Shown here one piece after another: positions 1 through 11,188 of a DNA stretch of 64,000 nt. The DNA comes from Dermatophagoides farinae (taxonomy: Eukaryota > Arthropoda > Arachnida > Sarcoptiformes > Pyroglyphidae): the NCBI RefSeq assembly GCF_024713945.1, contig NC_134681.1:3242001-3306000 (forward strand), in the 5' to 3' direction. How positions within the stretch are numbered: position 1 is the first letter of the stretch; every line of letters begins with the position of its first letter. A model generated the notes under the pieces. That model saw only the letters and a program-made list of their open reading frames with translations, ran no database searches and had not been told where the DNA came from. Made by a program: the position numbers and the translations under genes.

Positions 1-1419
1 GAAATAGAGAGAGAGAGAGAGAGAGAAACATTAACAACATTGATTCTTCTTCTTATTTGTTTTCATTTTGATTCCAATCATTTTTATATGAATTTATTTT
101 CTCTTTGTGGTTTCTAGGTTACCTTGTTGTTGTTGTTGTTTTCTTTTCTATTCTGTTTCTTTTTTTTTTGTACATGGCATACACGCGCTTTGTCAATGAC
201 AAACGTTCCAGTATCAAAAAAAAGGAACTAAGGTTTTTTTTTCTTGAATTTCGAGATACAAAAACTAACCAAATAAACGAACGACCACAGCACACACACA
301 CAGGTAGATTTATTTATTATTTGTTGATTTAGATAGATTTTTCATCATGATGATTTAGTTTATTGTACACATTTACAAAATACCAAAAAAAAAACAAAAA
401 CAAAAACAAATTACAAAATTTGAATGAAAAATGAAGAAAAGAAAATGAGAAAAAAGTTAACCATCATTAACCAGAAAGAATATTGAACGATAATTCATGT
501 TTTTTTTTGTGTTACTGTTTGACAAGAATCATTTTTTTTTAGTTTTTGTATTTAGACTGCGAAATGAAAGAAATTTTTCTCTCATTTTTTTTTCGTTTGG
601 TTCTGCGAATTTTCGTTTCTAGTCTTGGCCAATAATCGATCAATCAATTGATTCGATTTTGAATGATTAAATTATGAAATTCACTCGCATACACACACAC
701 ACCCGAAATGTAAACAGAGCAAAAAAAAAAATAAAACCGAAAAATGGAAAAATAAAAATGATAATCGTGGAAAAAATTACATTTTCATATATCTGGACAA
801 ATTCAGTTTAAAACAAAATTTTTAAAGAAAATTTAAATTGAAACAAAAAGTTGATAGAAACCTATCTAACTATCAGTAAGAAATTTTTAATTTTAAATGC
901 CTAAACAATAGTAATTTTCTTGCTGTTCGTAGTGGATAAAAACCGAAAATGTTTTTCAAAGTGTGGGATTAAGTCATCATCAACGATGTTAATGATGATG
1001 ATGATGATGACATACCACACACACACACACACAATTCTTTTGGGTGGATCAAACAATTTTCGTTCATTCTGGACAATGGTAAAAAGAGAGAGAGAAACAT
1101 TAATTGATTGTCCATTTTTTTATTTGTCTATTTGTTTTCTTTTTACTCGTTCAATCGACAATAATTAATTTTTTCAAAATGTTGTTGTTGTTGTTGTTGT
1201 TGTTTTTCGTTTTTTTGAAAACTTTAACCTTCTTATTTTGCAACGATAAATTGGGCAGAACGTTTATTTTATTCTATTTATCCGAGAAACAAAAACAACA
1301 AAAAAATGATCCATCCATCCATCTCTTGTTTCGATTCGAGTTTGAATTCATGATCATTTCGAGATCGAGATCATTTTGAATTCAGTTGTTTATCCGATTC
1401 GATACAGGAATAAAAATTG
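1..1419. other. gene-free leader region
   Basis: This stretch lies upstream of the guanylate cyclase gene. It holds a (GA)n run near its start, a (CA)n run around 1018-1032, ATG/GTT trinucleotide runs and A/T homopolymers. The short open frames here are low-complexity and show no domain. The cyclase promoter and 5' UTR probably lie in the last few hundred bases, but I see no diagnostic motif. Confidence 0.6.
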
Positions 1420-4400
1420 ATGATGATTCAGTATAAAATGAAAAATTTATTGATAATTCTGATAATTTTATTGAAAATTTTACAAATCCTATCGATTAAT
1501 AATAATGCTATTATTTCCACCACTAACAATAGCGATGGCAATGGCGATGATGACGATGGCCATGGAATTGATCAATTTAGAGATGCATTTCATCTTCATA
1601 AAAAACATCAAGAATTCAATAATTGTCCAAATCAATCATCACAATTTTCACGTGAATGGATTAGAATTCGTAATCAAAATCATATTGATCAATCATCCAC
1701 TGATTTCGTGTTGAATAATAATCGTCCTTATTATTATAATCAGACGAATCCATTTCCCGTTAGAATTGTCGGCATATTTGTTACTGATTCTGAATTGCCG
1801 TATACACTGGAATTGGCTAAACCATCGATTAATATAGCGATTGAAAAAGCAAAACGTTTATATCCATCAATACGATGGGAAAATGCCGTATTTCGTAATG
1901 GTTCCAATCGTTGTACTTCGAATTTTGCCGGTGTTTTTGCTGCTGAAGAATTCTATCTACGACGTGTTACGGTTTTTATTGGACCATCATGGTATGTTTT
2001 TTTCCCTTAAAGTGAAAATCAATCAATCAATGAATTTTTTGTTCAAATTCATCAGTGGATTAGCATTAGATCCAGTGGCAAGAATGGCATCACATTGGCG
2101 TATACCTGTCATTAGTTCTGGTGGTCCACAATCTCAATTTTCAAATAAAGAAATATTTAGCACTTTAACACGATTGTCATTTTCATTGACAAATCTTGGT
2201 TCATTCGTCATTCAGATATTTCAACAATTTCATTGGAAACATATGGCAATCATTTTGCAGGATAAAACATCATCATCATTAATACCATTGATTAAAGAGG
2301 CAATAATCGACATGTTTGATACGAAAACCGATATTGAAGTTGAATCACATGAAATTAGTCGTTCGTTAGCGAAAACAAATCTTAAAAATCTACTCATTGA
2401 TTGTGCAAAAGAATCACGAGGTAAACAACAATGATATTTTTATACACCACTTTTTAACGATTTTTCCATCATTTTTTTTTTTTTTTGGCTACAGTAATAT
2501 TAATATTGACAACCGGTGAAACATTGCGGCAAATTTTATTAGCTGCACATGATCTAAATATGGGCAATGGTGGCTATGTTTTCTTGACCGTAGAACTGTT
2601 TAAACATGCAAATTCATTTGGCAATTTTGATTGGTTCATCAATGGTGATTCACGTAATGAGGTATGTATGATGATTGTGTGTGTGTGTGTGTTTGTTTCC
2701 CTTATTTTTTATGAATTTTATTTTCAAACAAAGGATGTAAAACATATGTATGAATCATTATTCATATTGACCGTACATGTACCGATGACTGAGATATATC
2801 AAAAATTTGCCAATGATGTGATAAAGAAATCACGTAATGAATTCAATACATCATTCACAATGAAAGATGTTAATGTTATATTGGCTGGATTTCATGATTC
2901 AGTTGTTATGTATGGTGAAGCGGTTACGGAAACTATACAGGATGGTTTTGATCCACATGATGGTATGGAAGTTACAAAACGTTTATGGAATCGTACATTT
3001 TCAAATTATTTAAGTGGTGATATCTATATCAATGCTAATGGCGATAAAGAGACTGATTATACATTAGAGGATTTTGATCCACGTTCATTACGTATGAAAC
3101 CGGTATTTATTTATTCTGGTAGAGATGATAAAATTATCTGGTCCAATTCGACGGCAATTCATTGGCCAAATAATCAGATACAATTGTCGGATCCAAATAT
3201 TTGCGATGATCATCTACCCGATTTACATTGTAATCAATCTAGTGAGTGTGAAATCATCATTTTTTGAATGTTGTTGATTTACTTTTTTTCTTTGCAAAAA
3301 AAAGATTCACAATTTCTAGGCAATGCATGGCCAATATTGGATATATTAGCCGTTATCGGTATCGTTGTCATATTCATTTTGATGGCCATATTTTTCATTT
3401 ACAGGTAAAGATCTAAATCTTGAAAAGTTTTTTTTAAAAATTAATTTTTCTGTTTATTTTTAACGTGAAGAAAAATGCGCCTAGAATCTGAATTGACAAG
3501 TTTATGTTGGAAAATACGTTGGAATGAAATCATTTTCATACATAATCAAAGTGATCGATCATTAGATACATCGAAACCATTGTTTTCGACATTTGTTTCA
3601 TCACCTTCATCATCATCATCTGAACAACAACAAACGGAAATGACAAAAAATCCAACAACAACAACAACGGCCACAACAACAACAACAACGACTACGACAA
3701 CGACGACAACTTCGAAGCCACATATCCGCACTAATGATTATTTTACTATACCAAATTATTTTCAACAGCTAAGTTCATGTTCATCATCATCATCTGGTCG
3801 TCAACGAACAGTTTCAAATTCGACAAATAATAATAACAATAATCTTGATGTGAATCGTTCATCAACAAAAACACCGGTAACATTATCGGTAAATATCAAA
3901 AACAACAGCGGCAACAGCAACAGAACTACTACTACTAATAATAATAATAACAGGCAAGCACAATTGAATAAACATACAGCAACAGCAATTGGATACAATG
4001 ATTCATTCACCAAAACGGCACCATTACCAAATAAAGGAATCTATAAAGGATCGAAAGTATTTATTAAACATATGAATATCAAACACGTATCGATTAATCG
4101 TGATATATTGATTGAATTGAAACAATTGAAAGATTTAGCACATGAAAATCTCATACGTTTTGTTGGTATCTGTGCTGAAGATCAACATATTTCAATATTG
4201 ACCGAGTATTGTGAAAAAGGAAATCTTCGGGCAAGTTGTTTTTTGTGGAAATTTTAATTTTCAACTCTTTTTTTCCATTCTTTCTTCAACTACTTACCAG
4301 GATCTATTGGATAATGAAGCCATACGTATTGATTGGCCATTTCGTTATTCATTGATCAATGATATTATTGAAGGTTTATTATTCATACACGAATCATCAT

Positions 4401-6335
4401 TGGGTTATCATGGAACGTTGAAATCACCGAATTGTGTTATCGATTCACGTTTGGCTGTTAAACTGACCGATATTGGTTTGCGTACATTACGTGATCTATC
4501 CAAACAAAATTCTGGTCTACCAAATTATAGTGAGTAATCCATTTATTTATTATTTCCGAAAGAAAAGAAAAATGAAAATATTCCACAATTATTGATGATT
4601 TATTAACATTCGTTTATTTATTCGATCGATCGATCGATAGAATCGTTATTATGGACAGCCCCTGAACATTTACGTCAACGACGTCCAGATCTACATGGTT
4701 CACCAAAAGGTGATATTTATAGTTTTAGCATTGTATTACAAGAAATTATTACACGTAGTGGTCCATTTGAAACGGTTAAAGTAATCGGTGGTGATGGAAA
4801 ATATTCCGTTGTGTCGTTGGATCCACAATTCATCATACAACAATTGAAATTGGGTGGTGCCACACCATATCGGCCAAATGTTGATCAACGTGAATGTGCA
4901 CCAGAATTGATTGAATTGCTGCAACAATGTTGGGATGAAAATCCACAGAATAGGCCAACAATTTCGACAATACGTACACAGATTAGGAAATTGTCCAAGT
5001 AAGTCCAATTAATTTGACAATTTTTTTTCACTTTCTTTTTCTTTTGATTTCAGAGATTACATTGGTGGAAGTGGAAATAGTTTTCTTGAAAATTTGCTAT
5101 TACGTTTGGAACAATATGCAAATGATTTGGAAATATTAGTTGAACAGAAAACATCAGCATTTTTCGAAGAGAAACGTAAATGTGAAGAATTATTGTATGA
5201 ATTATTGCCAAAAACTGTTGCCGATCAATTGAAACGAGAGAATCAAGTGAAACCAGAATCATTTCAATGTGTAACCATATTCTTTTCGGATATCGTCCAA
5301 TTCACACAGATTGCTGCGGCTAGTACACCGATAGAAATTGTTGATTTTTTGAATGATTTATATACATTATTTGATTCAATCATTGCAAGTTATGACGTTT
5401 ATAAAGTGGAAACCGTTGGTGATGCTTATATGGTTGTTAGTGGCCTACCGATTCGTAATGGTAATGAACATGCTCGGCAAATTGCACGTATGTCTTTGGA
5501 ACTGTTGGATCAGATCAAGAAATTTCGTATTAAACATTTACCGAATCAAGATGTACGATTACGTATTGGTATACATTCTGGACCATGTGCAGCAGGTGTT
5601 ATCGGTCTGAAAATGCCAAGATATTGCTTGTTTGGTGATACGGTCAACACTGCATCGCGTATGGAATCACACGGTGAACGTGAGTCTGTCTGTGTGTTTT
5701 ATTGTTGATTTTTTTTCGAATTTTTTTTCTCTCTCTTTATTTCAGCAAACAAAATACATACAAGTGGATCTAGTAAACAGATATTGGATCGTTTTGGTTC
5801 ATTCAATCTAACATTACGTGGTGATATCTATTTGAAAGGCAAAGGAATCGTACAAACATATTGGCTTGATAATGAAAATAATCGTTTATTTGTGGATCGT
5901 TTTAAATTTTTAAATAAAATTGAAACATTATCTACATCTAATAGATCAACATTTACTACTACAACAGCATTTCAACAACAACAACAACAATCATCAGCTG
6001 GAATATCATCAACAACAGCAACAACAAATCAACAAACAACAATATTAATGAAACAACGTAAATGTGAATCATTAGATTTTATTGATAAACAAGAATTTTC
6101 AATTATCGATAACATGATGATTCAATCTGGTAGTAATATCACAGGTGGTGCACTTCAACAGCAACAAATGGAACATTCACAACAACAACAACAAACAGAA
6201 CAATTAAAATCATCATCATTGAATAGTATACCAATTGTTGGTGTTAGTGGAAGTGATGGTTTGAATACAAGATATCCAGCAAAAACTATTGATTATATTC
6301 AATCATTAAATCAGCAGAAAAAAACAATTGAATGA
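1420..6335 (+). CDS. receptor-type guanylate cyclase (natriuretic-peptide-receptor-like)
   Basis: This single-pass membrane enzyme makes cGMP from GTP when its outer domain is engaged. Ten exons: 1420-1991, 2056-2420, 2495-2661, 2734-3241, 3320-3404, 3471-4230, 4301-4529, 4641-4998, 5054-5679, 5746-6335 (1419 aa). A signal peptide (residues 1-27) precedes an ANF-receptor-type ligand domain (about 105-530), where the exon 1/2 junction restores the family's GPSC. Exon 5 is little more than the membrane span (about 542-564). The kinase-homology domain starts at WKIRW, carries HGTLKSPNC in place of HRDLK, and so is a pseudokinase. A dimerisation coil (about 1020-1065) leads to the cyclase domain (about 1085-1260) with FFSDIVQFT, the guanylyl-type VETVGDAY and [11 protein letters not shown] Gln-rich tail follows. 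The frame opens at a TTG; the first ATG is used as start. The ligand is unknown. Confidence 0.93.
4231..4300 (+). other. GC-AG intron of the guanylate cyclase gene
   Basis: Intron 6 begins GCAAGT after CGG and ends TTACCAG. Using the GC donor joins KGNLR to [12 protein letters not shown], which matches the kinase-homology domain of the family. The nearest GT, four bases further on, would break the frame. GC-AG introns are a known minor class spliced by the major spliceosome. Confidence 0.85.
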
Positions 6336-6662
6336 ATGATTTGGTGGGTCGGTGGTTGATTGATTGATTGGTTGGTTTCAAAATTGATTAATTTATTTAT
6401 TTTTCCAAGAAAAAAAAACACAAAAACAAGCCCAACAACATATATTCCATTATGCAAACTTTATTATTTTCCATAGAAAATACACATACACGAATGCAGA
6501 ATAATATACGAATTCACATGAATAAAATCCCTGAACTAATGAAAATTAACGAAAAAAGAATGTAAATAATTTTTGTTTGGATCACAAATTTTGCTATTTT
6601 TTTGGGGAGGTGGATGAGAAACATGATTGGAATAATTCATTTGCTAAAAAATTGATTTTTTT
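6336..6662. other. convergent 3' intergenic spacer
   Basis: The spacer lies between the stop codons of the cyclase (+) and UBE2G2 (-). A plus-strand AATAAA at 6521-6526 is a likely poly(A) signal for the cyclase. The rest is A/T-rich with no open frame of interest. Confidence 0.5.
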
Positions 6663-7240
6663 TCAAAAACCCAATGATTTTCGTACAATTTCTTCGGCTT
6701 TATCCAAAAATGTTTGACGATCTTGTCGCCACATTTTTGCCGCATCAACATTGGCACCGGATTCATCATTCGGTTCGGCTAACATTGATACAACGGAAAG
6801 TAAAACTTTTTCCACCGATTGTACTGGTGACCAACGTTCCGAAATTGATTCATAACCAAGAGGATCTTCACCTGGAGCATGCAATATTGATATACAAACA
6901 CGGCCATCTGGATAAACATTTGGATGAAACATTTCACATGTAAATTGCATTTTAGGCGGTGATAATGGATAATCTGTTGGAAATGTTATACGTGCCGAGA
7001 AAACACCATCTTCATAACATGTTGAATCGGGTCCTAAATTTTTTTTTAATAATAAAAAAACCGTTTTTATTAATTGTTCAATTCCAATAAAAAAAAATCG
7101 AGACAATTATTACCAGTAACATAGGCTTCCCATTCGAAAAAATTATCTTCATTCACGGGACCGGCTAATATTCCTTCAGGTGGATTCAATGTAAGCTGTT
7201 TATATTCGGTCATCAAACGACGTACAGCCGATAATGCCAT
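6663..7240 (-). CDS. UBE2G2: ubiquitin-conjugating enzyme E2 G2 (Ubc7 type)
   Basis: This E2 receives ubiquitin from E1 and passes it to substrates with ER-associated E3 ligases in protein quality control. Two exons on the minus strand, 7114-7240 and 6663-7033, are joined by an 80-base intron and give 165 aa, the same length as human UBE2G2. The start [19 protein letters not shown], the HPN motif in CEMFHPN, the catalytic Cys in DGRVCISIL (about residue 89), the acidic loop HAPGEDP typical of G-type E2s, and the [16 protein letters not shown] tail are all present. Conservation over the whole length leaves little doubt. It converges with the cyclase gene and lies 399 bases downstream of the next minus-strand gene's stop. 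Confidence 0.97.
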
Positions 7241-7639
7241 TATTTTTTATTTAATTGATAAACAAGAAAAGAACAAACAAAACAAAATATCAAAATAACA
7301 TAAAAAAAAGGTTTAAAAACTTGAATAAAATCAAATCATCATCGTCCATTCAAGAGTAAAAACAAAAAAAAATTGAGCTCTGAAAATAAAAATAAAAACA
7401 AAAAACAAAAAAACAAATTCAACTTCAACAATCTCAATCGGTTAAAATAGTGGCCGATGAATGTTCCTTTTTTTCAATTTTCTATTTATTTATATCAGGA
7501 TTTAGAAAAATAGAAATACAGAAAACGAAAATGAAAATGAACAAACGAGAAATGGAAAAAAGAGTGGAAAATTTGAAAATATTTTTTCCTTTGTTGAGAT
7601 CACAAAAAAAAGAAGAAAGAAAGAAACCAAAAATTAAAT
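7241..7639. other. UBE2G2 upstream / 3' spacer
   Basis: A/T-rich spacer between the UBE2G2 start and the stop of the next minus-strand gene. It should hold the UBE2G2 promoter and the neighbour's 3' UTR. I see no distinct motif. Confidence 0.4.
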
Positions 7640-9207
7640 TCAATCTTCAAATAGATGACTATATTCTTGATATTTATAGCTGTAATTGCCATTGGAATGT
7701 TCCAAATTATAATTATTGCTGCTGTTGATGTTGTCGTTGTAGGAATAATAATTTTGTTGATTCTGATAATAAAAATCGGTATTAGCAGCTGTAAAATCGG
7801 CTGTATTCATGCCATATTGTTGATGATTATGATAATAATAATCTTGTTGTTGTTGTTGATAATTTTCATCAAAATTTATTGGCCAAGCTGTCGATTGATG
7901 AGAATCAATAAAATTTTCATCAAATTGATAATAGTGTTGTTGTCCAGACTGTTCTGTTGCCATATTATAGTCATTATTGATGACATTGTTTGATTCAAAC
8001 AATGATGATGATGAATCAGAAGTTTCCGTTGATAATGAATTATTAATTTGAAATATTTCAGACAACTGTTCCGATATGGTTTGTGATGGCTGTTGTGATT
8101 CAGGCTTTGAAAATGTATCGTTGTAATCCATGGTGAAAGATATTTCTTCTTCACTAGCTTTGATTGTTTGTATTATTTCATTAGGTTCCGTTTCAACATT
8201 ATTAATTACATTGCCAATTATACCATTATCATCATCATCATCATTATTATTGTCTTTATCAACTCTGGCGATTGTAGTGGTCAATTTTTCCTCACTGTTG
8301 TTTGTAATGTGGATTGTCTGATCGGTAGTGGTGGTGGTGGTGGTGGTGCTGGTAGTGGTTTCCGATTCAGCAAGATCATTACATCCGGATTGTTGTTCGT
8401 CATTAATATTTTCATCAGAATCGATATGTATAACCGGAATATTATTATCGGAACATTTATTTTTCACGTCATCATTGCGAGGTAATGGGAATGGTGTTTC
8501 AATCACTGTGGTATGTGTAGCATGAAAACGTCCATCATCAACAAATGTAATTGTTCCATGACCGAATGGCAAATCTTTTCGAATGGGTAAATCTACGGAT
8601 TCTGATGTTTGTTTCGATGTTTCCTGATGGTAGAATTGAAAGTAAATCAAATGGAATAAATTTTTAAAATTTTCAATTCACATAAACATACCAATACTGA
8701 TTGTAGTTGCTGCGGTGGCGCTAGTGCTGGTGCTGGTGTTGGTTCTTGTTCTTGTTCTTCACGCCGATTTCGACGTAACAAAAACATCATCATCTTGCTT
8801 AATGGGTAAAATTTTTCGTTTGAAAATTTCAATGCTTTACGAGCGTGACCTAATTTCGAATATTGTTGATCAACAAGAAAACGTTTTGTCCACTCAGGAA
8901 ATGGTGGAAGAATTATATTTGGTTTATTATTACAAAGACAATCTTTCAATGTTGATGATGCCGATTTCGATTGTGATTGCTTCAATTTCGATGATTTATG
9001 ATTTGAATTATTATTTATTGATAATGAATATGGATGATATTGATGACGATTATCACCATGACTATTATTATTATTCGAAGTTGATGCCGTTGTTAATTGA
9101 ACCAAAATCGGTGATACTATTGGTAGCTGCTGCTGCTGTTGCTGCTGTTGTTGTTGTGGTGTTGATGATTTAGATGAATTTTGTTCAGAATTATTATCCA
9201 TCATCAT
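7640..9207 (-). CDS. uncharacterised Gln/Asn/Tyr-rich protein
   Basis: I do not recognise this protein. Two exons, 8692-9207 and 7640-8623, joined at TTG/GAA, give 499 aa starting at MMMDNNSEQN. An N-terminal Gln run and Ser/Asn-rich region (1-90) precede a complex-looking basic segment (about 95-155: LPPFPEWTKRFLVDQQYSKL, then HARKALKF and an RRNRREE cluster). After the splice comes a second non-repetitive block (about 175-220: DLPFGHGTITFVDDGRFHAT, HTTVIETPFPLP), then a long acidic Ser/Thr/Asn region. The last 90 residues are Tyr/Gln/Asn-rich and prion-like. There is no signal peptide or membrane span, so a soluble, perhaps nuclear, protein is my inference. Two ordered-looking blocks and a clean intron argue that it is a real gene. 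Confidence 0.7.
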
Positions 9208-9698
9208 CAGTGATTGTTTTTATTGGCAAATTCTGATAAATAAACAAAAACTGATTTTTGAAAAAAAAACAAAATTCAATTTCTACTTACAAATACAATG
9301 CTCAGTCAATGGCAAAAAAAACAAGCATGCAGATAAACTCACTGACTCATCAATTGCAACGTCATCAATCGATCAATAAATCAAAGCTGTTATTAGAGCA
9401 AAAAAAATCAATGATTTTATCAAAGTTTAAAATTTAAATCATCAAAAATTTTGTCAAAATTCACAACAACAACAATTCTGAATTTTGAAAATTTCTTCAT
9501 ACTAATTTATCAATTGGATCAATTGTTGACAATTTCGATGGACGCGATTTCGGTGGTTTTATTACCAATTTTTTTTCCATATCATTCATAAAATGCGGTA
9601 GATTATTAGTTGATGAATATGGACAAGGTTAGGTTAGGCAATGATGCTATTATATATGGATGTTGATGATCCTTGTTCTTCTGCTGCTGCCGCCTTCG

Positions 9699-9730
<32 letters not shown>

Positions 9731-10492
9731 CGATAAATTCTTTTCAGAATTATCGCCCATCATTATCGTAATAATATTCATTTTCTGCAAACATGGACTA
9801 CAAAACAAAAAACTGAAGAATTTTCAAAATTTAATTTCTCACACATTAAATACTCTGTCATGATGGAAAATTTTTTTTTTTTTCGGTTGACTCATCAACC
9901 AATCAATCAATCAATCAATTAATCATGGCTGATAACACCGAATTTTTTTTCGTCAAAGTTTAAAATTTGAATAAACCGTTTTTCAAAATTCGCGCAAATT
10001 TTTTTTTGTTCTCAATCAGAAAACTACGGCCATGGTAAAAGGCAAAACAAGACATATGAAAACGAAGAGAAAACAAGTTTCTCTAAATCACCATCTGGTG
10101 TGTGTGTGTTTGTGTTCAACGAAAAAACTTGTTTTTTTGTTGATTTCCATTGACTTTCCCACAAAATATTCACATACACACACACACAAACTGAAAATTT
10201 CCATAAGAAAAAAAAACAATGTCTTCACCTTACACTTGATGATGAAGATGAATGAGAATGTAAGCAAAGAAAAAGATGACGCAGCTTTGCGTTTCTATGA
10301 TGATGACGATGATTATTAGATGACCATTTTTGTCCATTAATGTTGTTGTTGTTGTGTGATTGAGTAAACATCTGCTTTTGGCTTGTGTGTGTGACTCGTT
10401 TTTGCATCAAATCAATTTTGTTGTGTTTTTCATTGATTTATATATATCATTCTTATTTCCGATTTAATTTTGATCCAATTACTCATCATTCA
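9208..10492. other. intergenic region with a partial duplicate of the upstream gene's 5' end
   Basis: The region should contain the promoter of the minus-strand gene ending at 7640 and that of the plus-strand gene at 10493. Bases about 9740-10005 resemble 9185-9475 in order and orientation (see the separate entry). The rest is A/T-rich with GAT/ATG repeats and a (GT)n tract near 10098. Confidence 0.5.
9740..10005 (-). pseudogene. decayed duplicate of the 5' end and upstream region of the 7640-9207 gene
   Basis: Read on the minus strand, 9758-9763 gives ATGATG followed by GDNSEKNLSN, close to the neighbour's MMMDNNSEQNSSKS. The frame then runs into a His repeat (a CAT microsatellite) and soon stops, with no counterpart to the rest of the gene. 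Beyond the start codon, several blocks are shared in the same order with the neighbour's upstream sequence: CAAAATT(C/T)AATTTCT, TGACTCATCAA and TCAAAGTTTAAAATTT. This fits an old tandem duplication of the promoter, 5' UTR and first codons. It could instead act as an alternative leader for the same gene. Confidence 0.6.
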
Positions 10493-11002
10493 ATGATGGC
10501 GACACCAATTAATCATGGTTTGTATTTGTATTTTTTTCTGGTTTCATTTTGATTTGTTTTTTTTCTACTTCAATTTAAAATAGCCATAATGGTATTCATC
10601 ACCATGGCACTGATTACAGTATGTGAATCGGATTTAATGCGTAAATCAATAGTTTTCGATCCAAAAACACCAAAAGTATTTTATTGTCCACAAGAAAAAC
10701 CTGTTGATATGACGAAAATGATTGTGAAAGCAATACCATTGGAACGTCTTTGTGAATATGAAGGACAAATGAATATACCGAAAAATGCCCGTTCCGATTG
10801 TTATAATGATGTTGATGAATCAGAATATGCATGTGCCGAAAAACAACGTATCGAATTACGTATTAATCCACCAGTAGATATGGCTGAAACGACAACAATA
10901 ATACCAACACCTGATGCACCGGATCATATCAAAGAAAATACAAAAGAACAATTGATGAAAAAAAAGAAAAGTACAACCAAATTTAATGGGAAAAAATTAT
11001 AA
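10493..11002 (+). CDS. small secreted Cys-containing protein, family not recognised
   Basis: Two exons, 10493-10517 and 10584-11002, give 147 aa. The short first exon supplies MMATPINH. Joining it to exon 2 completes a hydrophobic leader ending near LITVCES, so the product is probably secreted. The mature part has four cysteines in complex sequence (YCPQEKP, RLCEYEGQ, SDCYNDV, YACAEK), enough for two disulphides, then a Thr/Pro stretch and a Lys-rich tail. The compact, non-repetitive core suggests a conserved arthropod secreted family that I cannot name. A plus-strand AATAAA lies at 11167-11172. The gene converges on Raf, with 186 bases between the stop codons. Confidence 0.75.
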
Positions 11003-11166
11003 ACAAAAATACAAAATACAAAACACAAAACAAATCATCATCAACATGAATAAACAAACAAAACTACTATATACTAAATGATGGCAGCTACTTGTTACAT
11101 CGAATGAAATGATAAAAATCTATTTTAACTGTAACTGAAATATTTTTCTTTTTAAAAAAAAAAATT

Positions 11167-11172
11167 AATAAA
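11167..11172 (+). promoter_or_regulatory. likely poly(A) signal of the small secreted gene
   Basis: AATAAA about 165 bases after the stop codon and just before the Raf stop codon on the other strand, so the two 3' UTRs probably meet or overlap here. Confidence 0.45.
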
Positions 11173-11188
11173 ATAAATTTCTTTCTCG

